From CAVVFX01 sp963747535 (GTDB lineage: Bacteria; Acidobacteriota; Terriglobia; Bryobacterales; Bryobacteraceae), in the NCBI GenBank assembly GCA_963747535.1, contig CAVVFX010000013.1, positions 124,001 to 188,000 of the forward strand: a stretch of DNA of 64,000 nt. The letters are read 5' to 3'. Within the stretch, counting starts at the first letter, position 1. Each line of letters begins with the position of its first letter. Below are positions 26,901 to 36,600 of this stretch, piece after piece. The notes under the pieces are model-generated. The model saw only the letters and a program-made list of their open reading frames with translations, was not told the DNA's origin and made no database searches. The translations under genes were made by a program, and so were the position numbers.

Positions 26901-26972
26901 GCGTCCGCAAACACGAAGCTGAAGGTTTCGGAGAAACCGCTGCCGGATGATGGACTCACCGAGATTGCCGAC
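23900..26972 (-). repeat. Seven tandem 441-bp repeats (gene A)
   Basis: Seven in-frame copies of a 441-bp unit (147 residues: PPSATSVSPSSGSGISQTF ... SLGTWTPGTAA). Common landmarks per copy are MAWQQIIINSGLTAA, CYIYYSPSSNQIYLGNNSGS, TLQNSQC and GAKTIWADTASNAGLS. The copies nearest the unique region are the most diverged. Confidence 0.95.
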
Positions 26973-29900
26973 GGTGGCGACTGGTTGACCGTAAAGCTCT
27001 GGGTGACCGAAGGAGCCGCGGTGTAGGTGGTGTTGCCGGCCTGGCTGGCGGTAATCGAGCACGTGCCTGTCGAAACCAGAGTGACCGTATTGCCAGACAC
27101 CGAACAACCACCGGAGGCGGAAAAGCTTACTGGCAACCCTGAACTTGCGGTGGCGCTCACGGTAAACGGAGGATCGGAGATCAAATGGTTGGGGATGGCG
27201 CCAAATGTTATGGCCTGGAGGGTCAGGGAAAAGATCGGTGTCACATCGCTCGAGGAATTATTGGACGGATTGGGATCTCCGGCCGACACCGCCAGGTTTG
27301 CCACATTGGTGACACTTTGCGGTGGAACAGCCGCAACATTCACCGTCAAGCTAATGGGCGAATAGGGAGAAGCCGGTGCCAGAGCGTCAGTTCGCGAACA
27401 ATTCAGTGTAGTGAGCGTGCAATTCCAACCCTTCCCGGAAATATCCGATGCTGTCATGACCGAAGGAAGCAGATCGGTCACAGTAATGGGATCGTCGCTC
27501 CAACCGGGACCGAGATTCGTCACGGCAATGTTGTAGGATTCGCCGTTCAGCCCTGAACCGAAATTCTCGGTATGGCTCTTGGCCACGCTCAGGTCCGGCG
27601 GGCCAACGGCTAATTGGTAGTTCAGATTTCCGGAAACAATCAGGTCTGCCCTGCCATCACCGTTCAAGTCGGCGACGGCATAGGGGCCGGCCGTGGCAGC
27701 CGTACCAGTCGAAAAGATCCTCGGAGAACGAAAAGTCCCGTCACCATTTCCGAGCAACAACACGGATGTCGGCGCACCACCAGCGGAACTGTCGCCGACG
27801 ATCACATCGAGTTTGCCGTCCCCATTGAAATCACTACTCACAATCGAATTGGGCTTCACGGCGGCCGGATAACTCAAAGCCGGCTGGAACGTTCCGTCGC
27901 CATTTCCCAAGAGCAGGCTCAAGGTGCCGTCATTCTGGTTGGCCGTGGCGACATCGGCTTTTCCATCGTCGTTAAAATCCCCCACGACCAACCCTATCGG
28001 AGCCAGTCCGGTACCGTAGGTTTGAGCAGCCTGGAAACCACCGGCGCCATCGCCGAGCAGGACGTTCACGCTGTTATTTCCGCCATTGGCTACCACGAGG
28101 TCGGTCTTTCCGTCGCCGTTCAAATCGGCAATCGCGATGGAAGATGGCTGAGATCCGACTGCATAGGTAGCGACCGGCTGAAACGTGCCATCGCCGTTGC
28201 CCAAAAGAATACCGACTTTATTGGATGCGTAGATCGTGGTGGCGATATCGGGGATTCCATCGCCATTAAAATCGCCCACGACTAATGCGAGTTGCAATGG
28301 TCCGGGGCTGTAGTAAACGGGAGACTGAAAAGTGCCATCGCCATTGCCAAGAAGCACGGCGATGCCACCAGTCCAGTAGCCTCCAACTACCAAGTCCGGT
28401 TTCCCGTCCATGTTAAAGTCTCCCGCGACGACCTGGGAGGGTGTAAATCCAACCGGCAAAGAGATTGTGGAGGTGTTCTGGAAGACGCCCTTGCCCTTCC
28501 CAATGAAAACGACGACGGATTGCGCGAAGGCGGTGGGCACGGCCAAATCGATCATCCCATCGCCATTCAAATCCACGGCCAGGACCGAAGCTACATCGAG
28601 TCCGCTGCTGACGATATTTGTGGCTGTACCAAAGCCGAAGCCCTTGACGGTGGAAACGGTAATATTGGAAGCCGCCGAAGAAGCGGGGGCGCAATTACTG
28701 TCGCCGTCATAATGAGCTGTGACCGCATGGGTGCCGGCGGTCAGGCTTGCCGCGATGAATTGGGCAACGCCATTGCTGATTTTGGCGGTACCGAGGACGG
28801 TGGGGCCGTCGTAAAACGTGACCACGCCGGAGGCATTCCCGGGAGTAATCGTCGCGGTCAACGTTACAGGCAGACCGAACTGCAACGATGCCGAACTGGA
28901 AGAGACCGACACGGAAGCGGCTTGTCCCAGGATGCTGAACGTCTGGGTTGCAGGAACTGCCGCAGCGTAACTCCCGCCGCCTGATTGCGACGCTGTAATC
29001 GTGCAAGAGCCCGCTCCGGCCAAGGTGACGGTGTTGTTGGAGAGCGTGCACTGACCCGACGCGGTGAAGCTTACCGGGAGTCCGGAGCTCGCGGTCGCCG
29101 AGATGGTAAATGGCAGATCGCCATTACGATGATTGGGGATTGCGGGGAACGATATAGTCTGATTTAAGAGGATGGAGATCGTGTCCATGATTTGGATAGG
29201 GAAACCACCTCCGACGCTAGCCTGAATGGTGCCGGTAGTAGTAGAAGGCGCCGTGGGCGAAACGTTCACGGTCACGATGATCGGCGGAGTAGACTGCCCG
29301 GGAGCCACGGAATCGCTTCGGTTGCAAGTTCCCACGATGTCGTTTACCAGCGAGCACGTCCATCCAGATCCTTGCATACCGGTAAGGATCAATGCAGAGT
29401 TCACTGAGTTTGTGATGCTGATCTGCCCGGAACTTGGCGAGAGGCCAGTGTTGTCCAGATAGATCGAATAGGTAGCACTCGTCTGTCCCTGCGCAAACGG
29501 CGTGGGATGAACAGAGCTGATGGCGAAAGTCTGGGTCGAATCGGTATTTCCATATAACATGGAAATGTAATTACTTCCGGAGTTTGCGACCTGCAGATTG
29601 ACGCTGCCGTCGCGTTCCCCTACGACCAAAAGCGAAGTCGGAGCCGTGCCAACGGGAGTGGAGAGCGCCGTTGCCAACGTTCCATCGCCCTTGCCGAGTA
29701 GCGTCGCCACTGAATTACTGGCGGTATTCGCGACCACCAGATCGAGATTCCCATCGCCGTCGATATCTCCCGCGGCAATGCTCACCGGCTGCTGCCCGCC
29801 ACTCGAGTAGTTCACCGCGGCTTGGAATGTGCCGTCTCCCTTTCCAAGAAGGACGCTGATATTATTGCTTCCGACATTCGCGCAGGCCAAGTCGGTTGTC

Positions 29901-30919
29901 CCATCGTGGTTCAGGTCCACCGCGACCAGCGAGCGCGGATTCGTTCCCACCGGGTAGGTGACAGGCGATTGGAACGAGCCATCCCCGTTGCCGAGAAGGA
30001 CGATTATGTTGTTGCCGGAGGAATCGGTTAGCGCAAGGTCGGCCTTGCCATCAGCGTTGAAATCGCCCGACACAATCGATTGAGGTGATCCGGCGGCTGG
30101 CACCGAAATTGCGGATTGAAAAGTTCCATCTCCCTTGCCCAGAAAGATGCTGACAGTGCCATCTCCGGAGTTAGCGACAGCGATATCAATTTTGCCATCA
30201 TTATTGAAGTCGCCCACTGTGAGCGCCGCTGGTGCGGAACCCGTCGCATAATTTAGGGCGGGCCCAAATCCAACTGTCGGATAGGTAAAAGAAGGCAACA
30301 CAGTGAGTGTGTTGTCGCCCTGGTTGGTGACGATCATGTGACTGGTGTACGTTCCGACCAGGTTCTGAATCAGAACTTGATTCGGACCGTGACCGACTGC
30401 TACCGAGGCATAGTTGTTATACGTCGTTAGAAACTGGAACACACCTATACTTCCGGAGGGCGATTCCGTGACGCTCAGCAAGTCGTAAGAGGAATTTCCG
30501 GTGTTCGACAGGGACAATTCGACTGGCGAGAAGTTGGTGGAGAAAGATGTGCCAGTTCGCCAACCGGAGGACGCAATGGGTGAGATCACCTGGTTCACTG
30601 TGTTGGAAATCGCGGAACTGTAGTTGGAATCGCCGCTATAGAAGGCGTGAAAAGCATGGGGACCGGGGATGAGGGCGGCGGAGGATATGCCATTACCTCC
30701 AAGCGCTACAGGTGCGACACCGAGGGGAATGACGCCGTCGTAGAACGTGAGCGTGCCGGTAGCAGAATACTGGCTGACGTTAGCATCTAAAAAAATACTC
30801 GTGCCAAAGTTTGCAGGATTGGCCGAAGAGGTCAACGTGACAGTGACCGGTTGTAGTCCCAGAACTGTGGAAAAACAGCCCATAAGCAAGCTCAAATTGA
30901 TTGCTTTTTGTAAGCTCAT
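23900..30919 (-). CDS. Giant surface protein A: Ig-like, FG-GAP/VCBS and seven 147-residue repeats
   Basis: 2,339 residues from the ATG at 30919, chosen because it begins with an export signal (INLSLLMGCFSTVLG, with a possible lipobox LMGC); the frame stays open further upstream only as an off-frame reading of the neighbouring gene's repeats. Order: Ig-like (YSATGTLTFYDG), a first set of FG-GAP/VCBS blades (VGDFNNDGKIDIAVAN ... LGKGDGTFQ), DUF11-like and further Ig-like modules, a second blade set (about 700-1050), a DUF11-like domain, an Ig-like domain, then from about residue 1316 seven near-identical 147-residue repeats each with two Cys. DxDxDG-like loops suggest calcium binding. Probably an outer-surface adhesin or scaffold. 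Confidence 0.85.
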   Translation of the reverse strand: MSLQKAINLSLLMGCFSTVLGLQPVTVTLTSSANPANFGTSIFLDANVSQYSATGTLTFYDGVIPLGVAPVALGGNGISSAALIPGPHAFHAFYSGDSNYSSAISNTVNQVISPIASSGWRTGTSFSTNFSPVELSLSNTGNSSYDLLSVTESPSGSIGVFQFLTTYNNYASVAVGHGPNQVLIQNLVGTYTSHMIVTNQGDNTLTVLPSFTYPTVGFGPALNYATGSAPAALTVGDFNNDGKIDIAVANSGDGTVSIFLGKGDGTFQSAISVPAAGSPQSIVSGDFNADGKADLALTDSSGNNIIVLLGNGDGSFQSPVTYPVGTNPRSLVAVDLNHDGTTDLACANVGSNNISVLLGKGDGTFQAAVNYSSGGQQPVSIAAGDIDGDGNLDLVVANTASNSVATLLGKGDGTLATALSTPVGTAPTSLLVVGERDGSVNLQVANSGSNYISMLYGNTDSTQTFAISSVHPTPFAQGQTSATYSIYLDNTGLSPSSGQISITNSVNSALILTGMQGSGWTCSLVNDIVGTCNRSDSVAPGQSTPPIIVTVNVSPTAPSTTTGTIQASVGGGFPIQIMDTISILLNQTISFPAIPNHRNGDLPFTISATASSGLPVSFTASGQCTLSNNTVTLAGAGSCTITASQSGGGSYAAAVPATQTFSILGQAASVSVSSSSASLQFGLPVTLTATITPGNASGVVTFYDGPTVLGTAKISNGVAQFIAASLTAGTHAVTAHYDGDSNCAPASSAASNITVSTVKGFGFGTATNIVSSGLDVASVLAVDLNGDGMIDLAVPTAFAQSVVVFIGKGKGVFQNTSTISLPVGFTPSQVVAGDFNMDGKPDLVVGGYWTGGIAVLLGNGDGTFQSPVYYSPGPLQLALVVGDFNGDGIPDIATTIYASNKVGILLGNGDGTFQPVATYAVGSQPSSIAIADLNGDGKTDLVVANGGNNSVNVLLGDGAGGFQAAQTYGTGLAPIGLVVGDFNDDGKADVATANQNDGTLSLLLGNGDGTFQPALSYPAAVKPNSIVSSDFNGDGKLDVIVGDSSAGGAPTSVLLLGNGDGTFRSPRIFSTGTAATAGPYAVADLNGDGRADLIVSGNLNYQLAVGPPDLSVAKSHTENFGSGLNGESYNIAVTNLGPGWSDDPITVTDLLPSVMTASDISGKGWNCTLTTLNCSRTDALAPASPYSPISLTVNVAAVPPQSVTNVANLAVSAGDPNPSNNSSSDVTPIFSLTLQAITFGAIPNHLISDPPFTVSATASSGLPVSFSASGGCSVSGNTVTLVSTGTCSITASQAGNTTYTAAPSVTQSFTVNQSPPSAISVSPSSGSGFSETFSFVFADALGFQDMVWQQIIINSGLTAVRGCYIFYSPSSNQIYLGEDSGSGTLGPQTLGTNATLQNSQCSLNIGKSSAVGSGNNLTLNLALTFESGFTGAKTIWADTASNAGLSAGWQSLGSWTPGTAAPPSATGVSPSSGIGLSQTFGFVFADPLGAQDMAWQQIIINSSLTAAEGCYMYYSPSSNQIYLGNNSGSGTLGPQTLGTSGTLQNSQCILNVGSSTASDLGNLLFLNLALTFESGFTGAKTIWADTDSNAGLSMGWQSLGTWTPGTAAPPSATSVSPSSGSGISQTFSFTFADPLGYQDMAWQQIIINSGLTAAGGCYIYYSPSSNQIYLGNNSGSGTLGPQTLGTSGTLQNSQCVLNVGSSTATGSGNNLTLNLAFTFESGFMGAKTIWADTASNAGLSMGWQTLGTWTPGTAAPPSATSVSPSSGGGISQTFSFVFTDSSGYPDMAWQQIIINSGLTAAEGCYIYYSPSSNQIYLGNNSGSGTLGPQTVGTSGTLQNSQCILNVGSSTATGSGNNLTLNLALTFESGFTGAKNVWADTASNAGLSMGWQSLGTWTPGTASPPSATSVSPSSGSGTSQTFSFTFADPVGYQDMAWQQIIINSGLTAAGGCYIYYSPSSNQIYLGNNSGSGTLGPQTLGTSGTLQNSQCVLNVGSSTATGSGNNLTLNLAFTFDPGFTGAKNVWADTASNGGLSMGWQTLGTWTPGAAGPPSAVSVSPSSGSGISQTFSFTFADPLGYQDMAWQQIIINSGLTAAGGCYIYYSPSSNQIYLGNNSGSGTLGPQTLGTSGTLQNSQCVLNVGSSTATGSGNNLTLNLAFTFESGFTGAKTIWADTASNAGLSMGWQTLGTWTPGAAGPPSAVSVSPSSGSGISQTFSFVFTDSSGYQDMAWQQIIINSGLTAAGGCYIYYSPSSNQIYLGNNSGSGTLGPQTLGTSGTLQNSQCILNVGSFTATGSGNDLTLNLALTFESGFTGAKTIWADTASNGGTNSGWESLGSWTP
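24888..26217 (-). repeat. 1,330-bp segment identical to 31958-33287
   Basis: Base-by-base reading shows no difference between 24888-26217 and 31958-33287 (constant offset 7,070). Differences appear at once on both sides (24887 A vs C; 26218 A vs G). The segment covers about three repeat units of gene A and the matching units of gene B. Confidence 0.9.
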
Positions 30920-30969
30920 GAGAAGTTCCAGCTCGTTTTTTGAAAGTGCCGTATCAGTTTGAGAGCCTC

Positions 30970-33606
30970 CTAAGGCGTCCAGCTGCCCAGACTCTCCCAG
31001 CCGCTGTTGGTTCCTCCATTGGAGGCAGTATCCGCCCAGACATTCTTGCCGCCCGTGAAACCGGACTCGAAGGTAAAAGCCAGATTGAGCGTCAGGTTGT
31101 TGCCGGAGCCGGTCGCCGTGGAACTCCCCACGTTGAGAACGCATTGGCTGTTCTGCAGAGTCCCGCTGGTGCCCAGGGTCTGGGGACCCAGCGTCCCCGA
31201 GCCGCTGTTGTTGCCCAGGTAGATCTGATTGGTGGACGGGCTGTAGTAGATATAGCAACCTCCCGTGGCAGTGAGCCCGGAATTGATAATGATCTGTTGC
31301 CAAACCATGTCCTGGTAGCCGAGCGGGTCTGCAAACACGAAGCTGAAGGTCTGCGATATACCGCTGCCCGACGATGGGCTTACCGAGACCGCCGACGGTG
31401 GCCCTGCTGCTCCCGGGGTCCATGTCCCCAGGGTTTGCCAGCCCATGGTAAGCCCGGCATTGGAGGCAGTATCCGCCCAGATGGTTTTGGCTCCAGTGAA
31501 ACCGGACTCGAAGGTCAAAGCCAGATTGAGCGTCAGATTGTTGCCGGAGCCGGTCGCCGTGGAACTCCCCACGTTCAGAACGCATTGACTGTTCTGCAGA
31601 GTCCCGCTGGTGGCCAGGGTCTGGGGACCCAGCGTCCCCGAGGCGCTGTTGTTGCCCAGGTAGATCTGATTGCTGGACGGGCTGTAATAGATATAGCAGC
31701 CTCCCGCGGCAGTGAGCCCGGAATTGATAATGATCTGTTGCCACGCCATGTCCTGGTAGCCGAGCGGGTCGGCAAACGTGAAGCTGAAGGTCTGCGATAT
31801 ACCGCTGCCCGACGATGGGCTTACCGAAGTCGCAGAGGGTGGCGATGCGGTTCCTGGAGTCCATGTCCCCAGGCTTTGCCAGCCCATGCTAAGCCCTGCA
31901 TTGGAGGCAGTATCCGCCCAGACATTCTTGGCGCCCGTGAAACCGGACTCGAAGGTCAAAGCCAGATTGAGCGTCAGATTGTTGCCGGAGCCGGTCGCCG
32001 TGGAACTCCCCACGTTCAGAACGCATTGACTGTTCTGCAGAGTCCCGCTGGTGCCCAGGGTCTGAGGACCCAGCGTCCCCGAGCCGCTGTTGTTGCCCAG
32101 GTAGATCTGATTGCTGGACGGGCTGTAATAGATATAGCAGCCTCCCGCGGCAGTGAGCCCGGAATTGATAATGATCTGTTGCCACGCCATGTCCTGGTAG
32201 CCGACCGGGTCGGCAAACGTGAAGCTGAAGGTCTGCGATGTACCGCTGCCCGACGATGGGCTTACCGAAGTCGCAGAGGGTGGCGATGCGGTTCCTGGAG
32301 TCCATGTCCCCAGGCTTTGCCAGCCCATGCTAAGCCCTGCATTGGAGGCAGTATCCGCCCAGACATTCTTGGCGCCCGTGAAACCGGACTCGAAGGTCAA
32401 AGCCAGATTGAGCGTCAGATTGTTGCCGGAGCCGGTCGCCGTGGAACTCCCCACGTTCAGAATGCATTGACTGTTCTGCAGAGTCCCGCTGGTGCCCACG
32501 GTCTGGGGACCCAGCGTCCCTGAGCCGCTGTTGTTGCCCAGGTAGATCTGATTGCTGGACGGGCTGTAGTAGATGTAGCAGCCTTCCGCAGCGGTGAGCC
32601 CGGAGTTGATAATGATCTGTTGCCAAGCCATGTCCGGGTAGCCGGAAGAGTCCGTAAACACGAAGCTGAAGGTCTGCGATATACCACCGCCCGACGATGG
32701 GCTTACCGAAGTCGCAGAGGGTGGCGCTGCGGTTCCTGGAGTCCATGTCCCCAGGGTTTGCCAGCCCATGCTAAGCCCCGCATTGGAGGCAGTATCCGCC
32801 CAGATTGTCTTGGCGCCCATGAAACCGGACTCAAAGGTAAAAGCCAGATTGAGCGTCAGATTGTTGCCCGAGCCGGTCGCCGTGGAACTCCCCACGTTCA
32901 GAACGCATTGACTGTTCTGCAGAGTCCCGCTGGTGCCCAGGGTCTGGGGACCCAGCGTCCCCGAGCCGCTGTTGTTGCCCAGGTAGATCTGATTGCTGGA
33001 CGGGCTGTAGTAGATGTAGCAGCCACCGGCGGCGGTGAGCCCGGAGTTGATAATGATCTGTTGCCAAGCCATGTCCTGGTAGCCGAGCGGGTCGGCAAAC
33101 GTGAAGCTGAAGGTCTGCGATATACCGCTGCCCGACGATGGGCTTACCGAAGTCGCAGAGGGTGGCGCTGCGGTTCCTGGAGTCCATGTCCCCAGGCTTT
33201 GCCAGCCCATGCTAAGCCCCGCATTGGAGTCAGTATCCGCCCAGATGGTTTTGGCTCCAGTGAAACCGGACTCGAAGGTCAAAGCTAGATTGAGGAATAG
33301 AAGATTGCCCGAGTCGGACGCCGTGGAACTCCCCACGTTCAGAACGCATTGACTGTTCTGCAGAGTCCCGCTGGTGCCCAGGGTCTGGGGACCCAGCGTC
33401 CCTGAGCCGCTGTTGTTGCCCAGGTAGATCTGATTGCTGGATGGGCTGTAGTAGATATAGCAGCCTCCCGCGGCAGTGAGCCCGGAATTGATAATGATCT
33501 GTTGCCACACCATGTCCTGGTAGCCGAGCGGGTCCGTAAACACGAAGCTGAAGGTCTGCGATATACCGCTGCCCGACGATGGGCTTACCGAGACCGCTGA
33601 CGGTGG
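30970..33606 (-). repeat. Six tandem 441-bp repeats (gene B)
   Basis: Six in-frame copies of the same 441-bp unit as in gene A, including the copies identical to 24888-26217. The last copy of each array has a distinct end (SNGGTNSGWESLGSWTP). Confidence 0.95.
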
Positions 33607-36600
33607 CGGCGGCTGGGCGACCGTAAAGCTCTGGGGGACGGATGGCGCCGCAGCGTAGGTGGCATTGCCGGCCTGACTGGCAGTAATCGAGCACGTGCCG
33701 GTCGAAACCAGAGTGACCGTAGCGCCAGATGGGCCAGATACTGTGCAGACCGGCGAAGTCGTCGAAGCGAAACTGACGGCCAGGCCTGAGGTTGCCGTCG
33801 CGCTTACTGTAAACGCAGGTAAGCCAAGCAACTGGTTGCTGAGCGCCCCGAACGTGATGGTCTGCGATTGCAGGATGATGGTGGTGTCAGTTGTGCCGCT
33901 GGTCGCCGACCCTCCGCCGGACACTGAGACGGAGTTCGAGAGCGGCGAGCCCGCGTTGGAGGCCATGTTGACCGTTACTGTGATGGCTGGATAACTCGAA
34001 CCAGCGGCCAGGGCGTCATACCGCGTGCAGGTGGTTCCGTTCGCTGGACAGGTCCATCCCGAACCCGCCATCGCTTGGAGAGTCATCCCGGGCGGCACGG
34101 TCTCGGTTACCATCACCGTCCCGCTGGTCGGACCGCCTGAGGCGGAGTTGCTCACGGTAACCGTGTAGACGGCGCCTGTCTGGCCCTGCGTAAAGTTGCC
34201 GGTATGGGTCTTGGAGATACTGAGTATCGGCGGCCTATTCAAGATGGTGAATGTGACTGCGGGAGAGGTGGCGCTGCCGGGATTCTGAACCGTGATGCTC
34301 ACACTCTCTGCGAATGTGGTCAGGGCGGCCGGCACCACGGCGGACAACTCCGACCCGCCAATAAAGGTCGTGCTCAGCGGAAAGCCATCAAAGACCACCA
34401 ATGATTCTGCTGTGAAGTTCGTTCCGTAGACGAAAAGGATCAATTCACCGCCCCCGGCGGTCGCCGAATTGGGGCTCACGGAGGAAATGGTCGGGGTGGT
34501 CGCGTTGGTGCCCAGCAGCACGCTGACCGTGCCGGTATTGTTGGAGGCGGCGATGTCGGCTCTGCCGTCGCCGTTAAAGTCACCGACGACTAATGTATTA
34601 CCGGCCGAACCTGCGTTCGCCACTCCGGAGTAGGTCACTGCCGACTGGAACGTACCGTTTCCGCTGCCCAAGAGCACGCTCAGTCCGGAGCCGGCGACAA
34701 GGATGTCAGGCTTGCCGTCCCCATTAAGGTCCGCCACCGTCCCGAGAATTGGTGGAAGCACGGTAGCATAACTAACCGCGCCCTGGAACGTCGCATCGCC
34801 ATTGCCTAACAGCACGCTCACGCTGTTGCAGCACCCGTTCGCGACGATGTCAGTCGCGCCGTCGCCGTTGAAGTCGCCAACCGCTATCCACGTGGGTGGG
34901 CTGCCGACGGCGTAGCCCACGGCCGTCCGAAAGGTTCCGTCGCCATTGCCTAATAAGACGTTAACGTTGTTGGATAGGTTGACCGCGGCAAGATCAGGCC
35001 AACCGTCCCCATTGAAGTCTCCCACGGCGACGTCGATTACGAGGCCCAGAGCTGACGCGTAGTCCACAGCCGTTTGGAACGTCCCGTCGCCATTCCCTAA
35101 GAGCACACTCACGCCGGCAGCGATGCCAACGACAAGGTCAGCTTTGCCGTCCCCGTTGAAGTCGGCCACGGCGAGGGACGATGCAGAATAGAGAGTACTT
35201 TCGGTCAGATAGCTCACAGGCGTCTGGAACGTTCCGTCGCCATTGCCGAGCAGCACGCTTACGCGGTTACTGCCCGAGTTGACGAAGACTATGTCAGTCT
35301 TACCGTCGCCGTTGAAATCGCCCACCGCTATGGACGCGGGAGTGACGCCGGCTGAGTAGCTCAACGCCGGCTGGAAGGTTCCGTCGCCATTGCCCAGGAG
35401 CACGCTGACGCCGTTCGAATCCGCCACTGCGAGGTCAGTTTTCCCGTCGCCGTTGAAGTCGCCGGCCGCCATCGATTGAGGGGACGTACCGGCCGGATAG
35501 TTCACCGCACCCGTAAGACCGCTCGATGCAACGGGGTTGACCGTCTGCGCCCCACCTTTGATCGTGCTCGGCGCATAAGTCGCATCTCCCGAGTAAATCG
35601 CCGAGATTGTCCGGACCCCCGACGGCAACAAACTGGTGTTGAGCACTGCATATCCGCTGACCAGCGGTTCCGTTTCCAAAATAGTCGTGCCGTCGTAGAA
35701 CGTCACCGTACCGCTTGCAGCCGCAGGCGAAACGTTTGCCGTGATCTTCACGCTCTGGCCGTACGTCGCGGAATTGGCCGACAGTGACAACGACATCGTC
35801 GTCGCCTCGCCGGCAATTAGGAACGCATTGCTGGTAACGCTGTCAATGCCGCTGGCGGATGCGGAAAAGGCATAGTTTCCCGCCGTATTGAAAATCAGGT
35901 CATTGCTGAAGGCGGCAATGCCATTCACGGCGCTCACCGTGGCCGATGCTCCGGCGGGCGCAGAGGCTACTGTGATTGCAGCGTTCGACGAAGTGACTGG
36001 GTTGCCGTTCCCGTCGACTACAACTACCAGGAGTGGGATCGCGGACCCTACCGGGCCCCTGAACGGCAGCTGGGAAAATACCAGGTGATCCGTACCCAGA
36101 CAACCGGTAAAACTGACCAGAGGCGTCAGGACCGAAGTATCTGCGAAGGTGGGGATTTCGGCCGAGTTCTCCGCAGTGGTCCCGGCATACGTGGCGGAGA
36201 TCAGGATTGTCCCGGCTCCGACGTTGCCCGCACTGCTCATTGCGATAGGGAACTGGAAGGCCCAGGTCCCGACGGTGAACTGACTCCGAACCTCGTACGT
36301 CACCGAACCGGAGGAAGTGACCGGGATCTGGGTGCCAATGGCCGTGCTGAACGGGCCCAGGTCGCCGCCCGAGGTCGCGACCAGAGAGCCGCTGCCACTG
36401 CTATTGGTGACATTTACCGGCATCAATACCGTGACGCCCGCCGGAATGTTGGAGAGGTTCACGCGGATGCGAGTGGCATGATCCGCCTGACCCGGGATTG
36501 CTCCCGTGAGCTGATTCGTCCAGCCGGAAGGCGTCGACGACAAAACCGTCTGCGACTCCGTGTTGACGCTGTACTGATACCATCCGCCGGGCGTGCTGTT

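Noticed and set aside
23900..26972. CRISPR-like array considered because of regular repetition
   Set aside because: The unit is 441 bp, coding and in frame, with no short repeat/spacer pattern and no cas genes.
27185..30031. Several plus-strand frames of 60-230 codons opposite the FG-GAP repeats
   Set aside because: Antisense to the repeated VCBS codons. Their repeated pattern comes from the coding repeats on the other strand.
30920..31864. Upstream extension of giant protein A to 2,654 residues
   Set aside because: The added part is an off-frame reading of gene B's 441-bp repeats, which stay open in other frames because the unit length is a multiple of three. The ATG at 30919 opens a proper signal sequence.
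30940..32523. Long plus-strand frame of 527 codons with periodic sequence
   Set aside because: Antisense shadow of the repeat array in gene B; the same happens at 23864-26282 opposite gene A. It has no ribosome site and no domain.
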